Assembly: GCA_046545675.1 (NCBI GenBank)
Contig: JBKGZI010000090.1
Location: 1-15,722 of the forward strand
Length of the DNA stretch: 15,722 nt
Direction of reading: 5' to 3'
Source of the DNA: CAYLTX01 sp046545675
GTDB lineage: Bacteria > Myxococcota_A > Bradymonadia > Bradymonadales > Bradymonadaceae
Below, piece after piece: positions 7,301 to 15,722 of the stretch; position 1 is the stretch's first letter; every line of letters starts with the position of its first letter. Below the pieces are notes generated by a model. That model ran no database searches and was not told the origin of the DNA. It worked only from the letters and a program-made list of their open reading frames with translations. Position numbers and translations under genes: made by a program.

Positions 7301-8606
7301 CCAGAAGAAGAAGGACGTCTCCGGCGTCGCCAAGGCGCTGGTGGGGCTGTCGCGGGTCTATTTGATGCGCGGCGACCCTCAGGAGGGCGCCAAAGTGCGC
7401 GATCGCCTCGAGGAGATGCTCCCGCACCTGCCCGCCGGCGAGATCGCCGGGCGCGTGCTCTTGCACCTGGCCGAGGTCGCCCAGCGCCAGGGCAAGCTCA
7501 GCGCGCGCTACGATTATCTGGTGCGCGCCCGAAAGGAGTTCGGCGATGACGGCGACCGCCAGATCTCGAGCGACGCGCTCATCGCGTTGGCCAGCTCGTT
7601 GATGGACCCGGCCGTCGGCGCGCCCGACCGACTGCAAAAGGCCGGCGAGGTGCTCCGAGAGGCCCTCGAGATCAAGCGCTCCATCGGCGACCGACACGGC
7701 GTCGCCGAGGCGTTCAGGCACCTGGGCCAGCTCGAGCTCCAACTGGGCGATTATACCTCCGCAGAGAGCCTACTCCAGCAGAGCCGCAACGTCCACGAGG
7801 CGCTGGGAGCCCCGTTCAACATCGCGGCGACCCACAACAGCCTGGCCATCGTGTCGCTGCTGCAAGGCAACTTCGAGCTCGCTGAGGAGCATTGCGAGCA
7901 GGCCATCGAGCTGTTCCGTCGGGTCGGCGACCAGATCGCCATCTCGCACGCGATGTTCAACCAGGGCGCCATCGCCATCAACCGCGGCGAGATCACCCGC
8001 GCGCAGTCCTTGCTTCGCGAGGCGAGGCGCATCAAGGAGTCCTTCGGCAGTAGCTGGGCGCTCTACGATCTGCGCAACCATCTGGCGATCGTGTCGATGT
8101 GGCTCGGTGACTTCGACAACGCCGAGAAACTCCTCGACGAGACGCTCGAGGACGTCGACCAGGGCGGCACCGACGAGGACCGCACCGTCGCTCGCAGTCT
8201 GATGGGCCTGCTGCGCTGCTTCCAGAGCCGCCTGCAACTGGCCGCCCTCGAGCTCGGCCGCGCCCGCGCCGACGCCGAGGACTTAGGGATCGAGCGGGTG
8301 ACCGCCTTGTGTCAGGCCAACGCGGCATTTTACGCGCGGTTGACCGAGGCTGGCAGCGACTACGAGAACCTGCTCGGCGAGATCGGCAATGTGCCGGTCT
8401 TCTTATCGCTGCACCGCGACATCTGGCTCAACCTCATCGAGCAGATGGCCCATCACGCGCTCGACCAGGAACGCGACCGCCAGGCAGTGCGCCTCCTGCG
8501 CACCGTCGCCACGTTCTACGAGCGATTCGACCGCCCCGATCGTGCCGAAGCGCTCGAGCGCCGCGCCAAAGAACTTGATGCGGAACTCGAGGCACTTAGA
8601 ACTTGA
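4368..8606 (+). CDS. Ser/Thr protein kinase with AAA-type ATPase and TPR repeats
   Basis: A 1412-residue signalling protein, probably cytoplasmic since no membrane segment was seen. Residues about 14-295 are a Hanks-type kinase with GTGGFG at 26-31, Lys48, Glu67, HRDLKPEN with Asp143 and Asn148, DFG with Asp165, and APE at 200-202. All key residues are present, so it should be active. An acidic stretch (about 175-187, EADDEEESEEAL) lengthens the activation segment. Residues about 296-432 are a low-complexity linker rich in Pro, Ser, Arg and Gln. An AAA_16-like ATPase follows, with Walker A GESGIGKS at 466-473 and Walker B LLILEDVQYAD near 586-596. From about 900 to 1280 there are TPR helices, then more helices to the end. 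The order resembles PknK/MalT-like kinases, but I see no DNA-binding domain at the end. The ATG lacks a good SD. Substrate and ligand are unknown. Confidence 0.93.
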   Translation: MSSEKPSLPQSGDLVGGRFRIIEHLGTGGFGTVFKALQENVGREVALKFLTPGVAEDPINVERFRREAYHVSQLRHPHTITLYDYGQTEEGLVYMVMEFLDGIALSDLIQGEGALQPARAAHVFIQVLKSLSEAHRRGLVHRDLKPENIFLCEMFGEQDYVKVLDFGVAKMTLMEADDEEESEEALTKAGRIFGTPMYMAPEQACAEPITPATDTYALGLLLYEIWTGKPPVTGRNRMDVIHKQIRDQVPVLDEEFAKTPLGQVIRTACMKGASRRYQNATEFLEAFVDALRKMQIFPAPQGGTSPEISVSSLVPEEPADETRQMMPPSEETTHPARDRLEGRSGSAPSKAPPPVPKKLRDRQATPRRPAPRPSRDDQSASQKPAPEQSARARARRRNGSQAGSRAGSRPSQHAPSPDQRQRSRSQPGSPRYQLPLLGRESVLAQLQGIVEDSVAAKSGQIALLEGESGIGKSRVVRTLKQRIAEQGFDAVIGHFRRRSLPMEALREALAAGWGVAHSERMEVDRIIRGDLESLGGFTDQEVDFIVEFVRPRALDESQMPRSNEEAGALYARLERLLLKLSERRPFLLILEDVQYADSATLAFLEYLAVTLRTQAAPIVVVMTLRPEERGLNGDLEQSLRTMNANIGVGFTRVPLKRLRGRDLARLLDAILPLQGRIKERIGWLSQGVPLHAIQIIRYLRNEGKLVRQGTRWGLKDGSPRDINLPPDLMDLMHLRLHQAFENSDGPADLRALLEWMAVLGMRTPVDLLVGVLAGTGDVDVDHLDEAMQTLSDEGIIHQTLHRNLMCVEFDSSLLREAILGDLSERWSNRRLHQEAARHKVDFYRDKSLELPLVEIADHWRQAGDMDRYRDALYQAATRSKERFDMRGARERFRELLKVLEKQGDRGEQWVQTHLSLAELARRFGEFGLAEDHYRRIISAGVKGRPEWAEALRGFAHLLFVQRRNNEALDYYKHALQASQKKKDVSGVAKALVGLSRVYLMRGDPQEGAKVRDRLEEMLPHLPAGEIAGRVLLHLAEVAQRQGKLSARYDYLVRARKEFGDDGDRQISSDALIALASSLMDPAVGAPDRLQKAGEVLREALEIKRSIGDRHGVAEAFRHLGQLELQLGDYTSAESLLQQSRNVHEALGAPFNIAATHNSLAIVSLLQGNFELAEEHCEQAIELFRRVGDQIAISHAMFNQGAIAINRGEITRAQSLLREARRIKESFGSSWALYDLRNHLAIVSMWLGDFDNAEKLLDETLEDVDQGGTDEDRTVARSLMGLLRCFQSRLQLAALELGRARADAEDLGIERVTALCQANAAFYARLTEAGSDYENLLGEIGNVPVFLSLHRDIWLNLIEQMAHHALDQERDRQAVRLLRTVATFYERFDRPDRAEALERRAKELDAELEALRT

Positions 8607-8671
8607 TGGCCACTTAGAAAGCCACCCATCCAATTGCTATTTCCCTTTGAATATTTGAACAGGAGAACCGC

Positions 8672-8956
8672 ATGGTGCTGGATCCGATGAGCGATGAAGA
8701 TATCGAAGAGCGACTCGAAGAGCTCGACGACTGGGAGTGGGACAACGACACCATCACCCGCGAGATCGAATTCGGCAGTTTCATGGACGCGATCGACTTC
8801 ATCAACCGCATCGCCAATCACGCCGAAGAGATGGACCATCACCCCGAGATCTACAACGTCTACACCAGCGTCGAGCTGACTCTGACCACCCACGACGCCG
8901 GCGGCCTGACCGACAAAGACTTCGACCTCGCCGCCAAGATCGATCTGGAAGTCTAG
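8672..8956 (+). CDS. Pterin-4a-carbinolamine dehydratase (PCD/DCoH family)
   Basis: A 94-residue protein that dehydrates 4a-hydroxytetrahydrobiopterin so that the pterin cofactor of aromatic amino acid hydroxylases can be recycled. Family landmarks are EEMDHHPEIYNVY, with the paired active-site histidines at about 49-50, followed by TTHDAGGLTDKDFDLA, which carries the third conserved His and the closing Asp. The length is typical. The ATG has AGGAG at 8661-8665 with a six-base spacer. It lies 65 bp after the kinase stop and 9 bp before the next gene, so the three may be one unit. No phenylalanine hydroxylase or pterin gene is in the window, so its partner is unknown; a moonlighting role cannot be excluded. 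Confidence 0.93.
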   Translation: MVLDPMSDEDIEERLEELDDWEWDNDTITREIEFGSFMDAIDFINRIANHAEEMDHHPEIYNVYTSVELTLTTHDAGGLTDKDFDLAAKIDLEV

Positions 8957-8965
8957 GATCTGTGA

Positions 8966-9400
8966 GTGAGTGGCTCAGAAGGCAGTTTCGAGCCGGGCCC
9001 GGCCTTCTTGATAGGTGTGGGCATCGCTGGAGGGTGGAGCGTCTACCAGTGGAATCTGGTCGAGCTGATGGTCGCCGGCTCGGACGTCGAGCATGGCGAC
9101 GCGACCGTCGAGATGGTCGCCGAGACCAGCGGCATGTGGACCACCGACACCTACGCGCTGGACATCAGCTACAAGGTCGACGGGCGCGCCTTCGAGCACT
9201 CCTTCGACCCGAAGGCCAATTACGTCAATTTGAACGAAGGGGACGTGGTACCGATTCGCTACTTGGCCGAGGACCCCGAGGTCGTCGGCCTCGGCGAGTC
9301 GAGCTCTTTGCCGATCGACGGCCAGATCTGCCTCGGGCTGGCGGCCGTCTTCGTCACCTATGCGGTTTTCGCCGCGGTCTTCCCAGGATGGCGGATCTGA
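8966..9400 (+). CDS. Small membrane protein with two helices, DUF3592-like
   Basis: A 144-residue protein of unknown function. A hydrophobic segment near residues 13-33 (FLIGVGIAGGWSVYQW) and another at about 121-140 (LGLAAVFVTYAVFAAVF) flank a roughly 85-residue beta-rich loop. That loop has the pattern Y-x-V-D-G-x-x-F, then GDVVPIRYLAEDPEVVGL, which resembles the YDP-type ending of DUF3592 domains. The start is a GTG supported by AGGA at 8955-8958, overlapping the stop codon of the upstream dehydratase gene with a seven-base spacer, which suggests coupled translation. The gene ends 15 bp from the convergent metallohydrolase gene. The family assignment is tentative; the coding call is good. 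Confidence 0.8.
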   Translation: MSGSEGSFEPGPAFLIGVGIAGGWSVYQWNLVELMVAGSDVEHGDATVEMVAETSGMWTTDTYALDISYKVDGRAFEHSFDPKANYVNLNEGDVVPIRYLAEDPEVVGLGESSSLPIDGQICLGLAAVFVTYAVFAAVFPGWRI

Positions 9401-9415
9401 GCCGCTCCCAAAAGC

Positions 9416-10261
9416 CTATTGGCCGCCGTTTTTGCGCAAAAAAAAGGGCTGGGTCCACGCGCGCGCCTCGGCGGGGCCGAAGCATTCGACGCGTAGGTAT
9501 TGCCAGTCGGCGTCGGCGGGGATGGAAAAGCGCATCTGGGCGGCGTCGACCTCGTGGACGCGTCGGCCGGAGTCGGCGATGACGGCGATGCGTTGGGCGT
9601 CGGCGGTCTCGACGACGAGCTCGTCGTCTTGGAGGCCGATGCGTTCGATGGTGACGCCGGTGGAGGCGTAGAATTGGCCCTGGTGGATGGCCTCGAGGAT
9701 CGCCTGGCTGCTTCGGACGCTGGCCTGGACCATGAGCCACCCGCGGGCGACGTCGCCCGCCTCGTGGCTGTCGTCGTGGGCGAAGCCCCACACCTTTCTT
9801 CCGTCAGTCAAGAGCTCATCCCAGCGGTCCGTGGCCACCGCCTTTCCGGGCAGCCGGTCGATGACGCCGTTGAAGACCTCGATGCCCAGAAATCCCTCGT
9901 GGGCGTCGAGCGCCTCGCGCGACCAGTGGTCGTGGTTTTTTTTCCAATTCGGGTGGGCCATGACCGCAAAGCCGCCGTCATCTCTGATGGCGTCGAGGAC
10001 ATTTTGCCGGTTGGAATCCGGCTCGATGCGCGAGGCGGCGCCGGCGTGCAGGATATGCCCGCCGCGGGCGGTGACCTCGTTGGCCCGAATGAGCACCATC
10101 CCGCGCGCATCGAAGCTCGCCGGGTCGGTGATCATATCGTGGTCACTGATCGCCAAAAAGTCGTAGCCGCGCCCGGCGTAGTCGTCGATGACGACCTGCG
10201 GGTCGCGCCGACCGTCACTCTCGGTGGTGTGGGTGTGGAGATTGCCTCGGTACCAGGGCAT
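9416..10261 (-). CDS. PHP-domain metallohydrolase, CehA/McbA-like
   Basis: A 281-residue protein of the PHP metal-dependent hydrolase fold, most likely a phosphoesterase or related hydrolase; the substrate cannot be told. Metal ligands are visible in order: His9 and His11 (NLHTHTTESDG) with Asp16, Asp40/His41 (AISDHD), Glu62 (ANEVTARGGH), His69 or His72, His103 (MAHPNW), and Asp163/His166 (AHDDSHE). After about residue 195 comes a beta-rich C-terminal domain (YASTGVTIERI onward) often seen in this group. No signal peptide is seen. The ATG at 10261 has GAGG (10268-10271) with a six-base spacer and sits 17 bp after the E1 stop. A GTG at 10297 would overlap the E1 gene by 19 bases and has poorer support. 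It is probably co-transcribed with the E1 gene. Confidence 0.88.
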   Translation of the reverse strand: MPWYRGNLHTHTTESDGRRDPQVVIDDYAGRGYDFLAISDHDMITDPASFDARGMVLIRANEVTARGGHILHAGAASRIEPDSNRQNVLDAIRDDGGFAVMAHPNWKKNHDHWSREALDAHEGFLGIEVFNGVIDRLPGKAVATDRWDELLTDGRKVWGFAHDDSHEAGDVARGWLMVQASVRSSQAILEAIHQGQFYASTGVTIERIGLQDDELVVETADAQRIAVIADSGRRVHEVDAAQMRFSIPADADWQYLRVECFGPAEARAWTQPFFLRKNGGQ

Positions 10262-10274
10262 GGGATGCCTCGCC
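10260..10274. repeat. 15-bp direct repeat, copy A (RBS and start of the PHP gene)
   Basis: The + strand reads ATGGGATGCCTCGCC, identical to 12700-12714. On the coding (minus) strand it is GGCGAGGCATCCCAT, which carries the GAGG ribosome site and the first two bases of the metallohydrolase ATG. It begins four bases after the E1 stop codon. The other copy begins immediately after the leuS stop. Confidence 0.6.
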
Positions 10275-10278
10275 GCAC

Positions 10279-12480
10279 TCAGTAATTGTTCAACCACTCG
10301 ATCGCTTCGGCGATATCGTCGATCTGCGGCAAAATCCGGTCTTCCAGATCCGGGTGATACGCCACAAAGCTATCCATCGCAGCGACGCGTTTGACCGGGC
10401 CGTCCAAATACTCGAAGAGCTCGTCGCCGATGCGCGTGGCGATCTCGGTGCCGTAGCCCCAGCTCTGGCCGTCCTCGTAGACCACCAGCGCCTTATTGGT
10501 CTTTTTGACCGAGCGCGCGATGGCGTCCCAGTCGTAGGGCTGCAGGCTCCTGAGGTCGAGGATCTCGACCGAGGCTTTGCCGTATTGCTTGGCGGCGCGC
10601 TTGGCGCGCTCGACGGTCGCGCCGTAGGTGATGACCGTGAGGTCCTCGCCTTCCTGGACCGTCTTGGCCTTGCCGAACGGGATGGTGTAATCGTCGCCCG
10701 GGTGCAGGCTTTTGTTATAGGTCTGGCGGTATAGGTGCTTGTGCTCGAGGAACATCACCGGGTCCTCGGAGCGAATGGCGGTGCGCAGCAGGCCGGCCGC
10801 GTCGGCCGCGTTGGAGGGCATCACCACGCGAAGTCCCGGGATATGGGTGAATAACACCGCGCCGGATTGGCTGTGATAGGGCGCGCCGCCCTTGAGGTAG
10901 CCGCCGATGGGCACCCGAACGATCGCCGGGGCGGCGAAGGCGTTATTGGAGCGCCAACGCATATTGGACAGCTCGTTTTTGAGCTGCATATAGGCGGGCC
11001 AGATATAGTCGAAGAATTGGATCTCGACGACCGGCTTCAGGCCGCGGGTGGCCATGCCGATGGCGCGGCCGATGATATTGGCCTCGGCCAATGGGCTGTT
11101 GAAGACGCGGCGATAGCCGAATTCTTCCTGCAGGCGGTGGGTGACCTTGAAGACGCCGCCTTTGCCTTTGACCTTGCCCTGGTTCTGCTCTTTGGTCACG
11201 TCGGCGACGTCCTCGCCGAAGATGACGATGCGCGGGTCGCGGCGCATCTCGGTGCGCAGCGTGTTGTTGATGAGGTCGACGACGGTCTTCTCGCCGCCTT
11301 CCTCGTCCCACTGGGGCTCGACGTCGAATTCGGCGGAGGTCGGGTCGACGTCCGGGCTGTACACGTAGTCGAGCACGTCGTCCGGGTCGGGCATGGGCAG
11401 CTCGAGCGCCTCGTCGACTGCGGCGCGCACGGCCTTGTCGGCGTCGGCCTTGACCTGCTCGATGTCGTCCTCGGTGGCGACGCCCTCGTCGATCAAAAAC
11501 TTCGGGAAGGTGACCAGCGGGTCGCGGGCCTGCTCGGCGTCGCGCTCCTCGTCGGTCTTATACATGGTCTCGTCGTCCGACATCGAGTGGTTGTACGGCC
11601 GGATGACGTGGGCGTGCAAAAGGGCAGGGCCCTTGCCCGAGCGGGCATAGTCGACGGCCTTTTGGGCCTCGACGTAGCTGGCGACCGGGTCGCAGCCGTC
11701 GTATTCGGTGATATAGAGGTTTTCGAAGCCGCTCACAGCCCGCGAGATCGAGCCGCCGTGGACCTGCTCGCTGCTCGGCACGCTGATCGCGTAGCCGTTG
11801 TCCTCGACCATGAAGATGACCGGCAGCTTGTAGGTCGACGCGGTGCCCACGGCCTCCCAGAACTCGCCTTCGCTGGTGGCGCCGTCGCCGATGGACACGT
11901 AGACGACCTCGTCGTCCTTATATAGGTCGGTCTTGTCTTTGAGGCCCTCGACCTCGGCCATGATGCGGCCGACTTCGGCGGCGCCGGCGGCCTGCAACTC
12001 CTGAGTGCCGGTGCACGAGGACTGGCTGACGATATTGAGATCTTTATGACCCCAGTGGCACGGCATCTGCCGGCCGCCGGAGTTCGGGTCGGCGATCGAG
12101 CCGACCGCCTCGGCCAGAATCTCGGTGGGCGTCATCCCCAGGGTGAGCACCAGAGCGCGGTCGCGATAATACGGGTAGAACCAGTCGTAGCTGGCCTTCA
12201 TCGCCTTGGCCGCGCCCACCAGCGCGGCCTCGTGGCCGGCGCCGGAGATCTGGAAGTAGATCTTCTGCTGTCGCTTGAGGTTGATCTCGGCGTCGTCGAG
12301 CTTTCGCGAGGTGTATATCAGCCGATACATATCGACCAATTCCTCGGCGCTGAGCCCGCCGTATTTGTCGGCCTGCTTGCCGTTGAGCCCAGCCTTGCCG
12401 GTCTTGCCGGCTTCGGACTTGCCTGCGTCAGCTGGGGGCTGAATGTCGTCTGTGGAACTTCCCTCGATATTTGTCGCCAT
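10279..12480 (-). CDS. Fused alpha-beta 2-oxoacid dehydrogenase E1 component
   Basis: A 733-residue thiamine-diphosphate enzyme that decarboxylates a 2-oxoacid and passes the acyl group to the lipoyl arm of an E2 partner; a branched-chain 2-oxoacid is the most likely substrate. Residues 1-40 are a Gly/Lys/Ala-rich tail. Residues about 42-365 match the E1-alpha subunit: QISGAGHEA, YYRDRAL, and the ThDP/Mg motif from GDG (198-200) to N228 (EDNGY), plus a HSMSDDE phospho-loop at 298-304. After an acidic linker (about 366-397), residues about 398-733 match E1-beta: GEDVAD, SPLAEANIIG with the likely catalytic Glu466, and GAPYHSQS with His536. In many bacteria these are two genes. The start has a modest SD (GGGA). 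No E2 or E3 gene is present here, so the complex is completed elsewhere. Pyruvate or 2-oxoglutarate as substrate cannot be ruled out. Confidence 0.92.
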   Translation of the reverse strand: MATNIEGSSTDDIQPPADAGKSEAGKTGKAGLNGKQADKYGGLSAEELVDMYRLIYTSRKLDDAEINLKRQQKIYFQISGAGHEAALVGAAKAMKASYDWFYPYYRDRALVLTLGMTPTEILAEAVGSIADPNSGGRQMPCHWGHKDLNIVSQSSCTGTQELQAAGAAEVGRIMAEVEGLKDKTDLYKDDEVVYVSIGDGATSEGEFWEAVGTASTYKLPVIFMVEDNGYAISVPSSEQVHGGSISRAVSGFENLYITEYDGCDPVASYVEAQKAVDYARSGKGPALLHAHVIRPYNHSMSDDETMYKTDEERDAEQARDPLVTFPKFLIDEGVATEDDIEQVKADADKAVRAAVDEALELPMPDPDDVLDYVYSPDVDPTSAEFDVEPQWDEEGGEKTVVDLINNTLRTEMRRDPRIVIFGEDVADVTKEQNQGKVKGKGGVFKVTHRLQEEFGYRRVFNSPLAEANIIGRAIGMATRGLKPVVEIQFFDYIWPAYMQLKNELSNMRWRSNNAFAAPAIVRVPIGGYLKGGAPYHSQSGAVLFTHIPGLRVVMPSNAADAAGLLRTAIRSEDPVMFLEHKHLYRQTYNKSLHPGDDYTIPFGKAKTVQEGEDLTVITYGATVERAKRAAKQYGKASVEILDLRSLQPYDWDAIARSVKKTNKALVVYEDGQSWGYGTEIATRIGDELFEYLDGPVKRVAAMDSFVAYHPDLEDRILPQIDDIAEAIEWLNNY

Positions 12481-12497
12481 ATCTCTTCCCGCTTGCG

Positions 12498-12503
12498 CTT
12501 ATA
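12498..12503 (-). promoter_or_regulatory. Possible -10 box (TATAAG) for the E1 gene
   Basis: On the minus strand TATAAG, a five-of-six match to the consensus -10, lies 17 bases upstream of the E1 ATG. No recognisable -35 element sits 16-18 bases further up, and the implied leader would be only about ten bases. This is a weak candidate. Confidence 0.2.
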
Positions 12504-12684
12504 GTTGTGCAGCGTGTGCGCGATGAGCCCGGCCTTAGAGGGCCTCGAAACCGCGCCATTCGAGCCCGTACCGAACCTCGACACACGCCAGAAGTGGAGA
12601 AATTCGCTTCTCGGCCAAAAGAGTTAGCACAGCCTTTGCGCGCGGGTAAAGTGCGGTAGATCACCGGTTGGCGTGATTCTTGTA

Positions 12685-12699
12685 TGACGCGCTGCGTCA
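12685..12699. repeat. 6-bp-stem palindrome just downstream of leuS
   Basis: TGACGC and GCGTCA flank a three-base centre (GCT). It lies 16 bases past the leuS stop in the direction of transcription. The short stem and the absence of a following T run make it a poor intrinsic terminator. It may be a weak terminator, a processing site or chance. Confidence 0.3.
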
Positions 12700-12714
12700 A
12701 TGGGATGCCTCGCC
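12700..12714. repeat. 15-bp direct repeat, copy B (directly after the leuS stop)
   Basis: The + strand ATGGGATGCCTCGCC is identical to 10260-10274. On the minus strand it begins with the base after the leuS TGA. Unlike copy A, it is followed by TGACG rather than a start codon plus a gene, so it is not an obvious RBS here, although a TTG follows. Confidence 0.6.
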
Positions 12715-15306
<2,592 letters not shown>

Positions 15307-15346
15307 GGGTCCGGTGTCCGTGCGGTTGGAGGAAACGTACGTCGAT

Positions 15347-15375
15347 TGTTTAGACCAAGGCGGCGCGGCCATCAA
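15347..15375 (-). promoter_or_regulatory. Candidate sigma70-type promoter for leuS
   Basis: On the minus strand TTGATG (15375-15370) is followed after exactly 17 bases by TAAACA (15352-15347). The matches to consensus are four of six and three of six, with ideal spacing. It would start transcription near 15340, giving a leader of about 35 bases before the leuS ATG. This is a moderate-to-weak match in a 197-bp divergent spacer (15307-15503) that must also serve the SelO gene. Confidence 0.3.
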
Positions 15376-15503
15376 GAGCGGAACGGTCGGTCTACCGGGA
15401 TGTTCTTGGTTTGCTGGTTTGTTTGGTTGATGACGTGGACGAATGAATGCGGCCTCGCACCACGGGTTGAATACCAGAGGCCAAGCCGACTACCGTGGGA
15501 AAC

Positions 15504-15722
15504 ATGAAACCAAGATTCGACAATACATATTCGACGCTCCCGCCGCGCTTCTACTCGCGGCTCGACCCTGTCCCCGTATCGTCTCCGGAGGTGGTCCGGG
15601 TCAACGACGCGTTGGCGCGGCAGTTGGGCTTTGATCCCCAGTGGCTGGCCTCGGAGGAAGGCGCCGAATTTGCGGCGGGCAATCGGGTCCTCGATGGCTC
15701 CGAGGCTCGCAGGCATAAAAGC
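15504..15722 (+). CDS. SelO-family protein adenylyltransferase, 5' part only
   Basis: The first 73 codons of a gene cut by the right edge. The product starts MKPRFDNTYSTLPPRFYSRL, then DPVPVSSPEVVRVND, LARQLGFDPQWLAS and EFAAGNRVLDGSE. This matches the conserved N-terminus of the SelO/YdiU pseudokinase family (FDN-Y--LP--FY-----P-PV, N--LA--LG, AGN--L-GS), which transfers AMP to protein hydroxyl groups. The family normally continues with a P-x-A-x-AYAGHQFG motif after GSE. Here the last six codons read ARRHKS instead, so either this protein differs or the final bases carry an error. The ATG has GGGA only three bases upstream; an in-frame GTG at 15495 is an alternative. The kinase-like core lies outside the window. 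Confidence 0.8.
   Translation, partial: MKPRFDNTYSTLPPRFYSRLDPVPVSSPEVVRVNDALARQLGFDPQWLASEEGAEFAAGNRVLDGSEARRHKS

Larger units (their letters stand above)
12481..12714. other. 234-bp spacer between leuS and the E1 gene
   Basis: This gap between two minus-strand genes contains the second 15-bp repeat copy right after the leuS stop, then a small palindrome (12685-12699), then about 180 bp with no structure I can name, and a possible -10 box near the E1 start. The only open frame across it on the minus strand (up to 12718) encodes an Arg/Ser-rich product with no family features and runs into E1, so it was not called. The E1 gene probably has its own promoter here. Confidence 0.5.

Noticed and set aside
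9429..9442. Perfect palindrome TTTTTGCGCAAAAA as a terminator between the convergent genes
   Set aside because: It lies inside the last codons of the PHP gene, the stem is mostly A/T and no GC-rich hairpin precedes a T run. It is explained by the FFLRK codons, although a weak effect on the opposing transcript cannot be excluded.
10262..10297. GTG start at 10297 for the PHP gene
   Set aside because: It would overlap the E1 gene and add 12 unconserved residues. The ATG at 10261 has GAGG at a six-base spacing and opens directly with the conserved NLHTH region.
10867..11925. Plus-strand open frame (352 codons) opposite the E1 gene
   Set aside because: The minus strand carries an unmistakable E1 enzyme through the same bases. 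The antisense product is a Val/Asp/Ala/Gly/Leu-rich shadow.

Overview
The window is about 15.7 kb of GC-rich (roughly 60-65% by eye), densely coding bacterial DNA. The best guess for the host is a Gram-negative predatory or social lineage near the Myxococcota, such as the Bradymonadales group. The clues are a large eukaryote-like Ser/Thr kinase fused to an ATPase and TPR repeats, a fused alpha-beta 2-oxoacid dehydrogenase E1, a periplasmic Slt-type transglycosylase and strong G/C third-position bias. The taxonomy is an inference from gene style; no rRNA or other phylogenetic marker was compared.

Layout. (1) 228-2423 (+): exported Slt-type lytic transglycosylase. (2) 2424-2672: convergent spacer holding two clusters of 8-bp repeats in inverted orientation. 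(3) 2673-3974 (-): tgt, queuine tRNA-ribosyltransferase, with a C-terminal tail of about 57 residues. (4) 3975-4367: the only long gene-free stretch (393 bp), rich in palindromes, with an inverted pair of REP-like elements, a third perfect hairpin and three copies of an SD-like octamer just upstream of tgt. (5) 4368-8606 (+): 1412-residue kinase/AAA/TPR signalling protein, followed in the same direction by a pterin-4a-carbinolamine dehydratase (8672-8956) and a small two-helix membrane protein (8966-9400). (6) On the minus strand, meeting these convergently: leuS (15306 down to 12715), then the fused E1 dehydrogenase (12480 down to 10279), then a PHP-domain metallohydrolase (10261 down to 9416). 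(7) 15504 to the right edge (+): the first 73 codons of a SelO-family protein, divergent from leuS.

Working together. The genes are mostly housekeeping (tRNA modification, tRNA charging, oxo-acid oxidation, cell-wall turnover) with one signalling protein, and they do not form an obvious single pathway. The likely transcription units are kinase-pcd-membrane protein (short gaps, the last pair coupled through an RBS overlapping the pcd stop) and E1-PHP (17-nt gap). I found no tRNA or rRNA gene, CRISPR array, insertion sequence or prophage, and no convincing new multi-gene system. The most unusual content is the intergenic repeat structure at 2495-2600 and 4007-4270.
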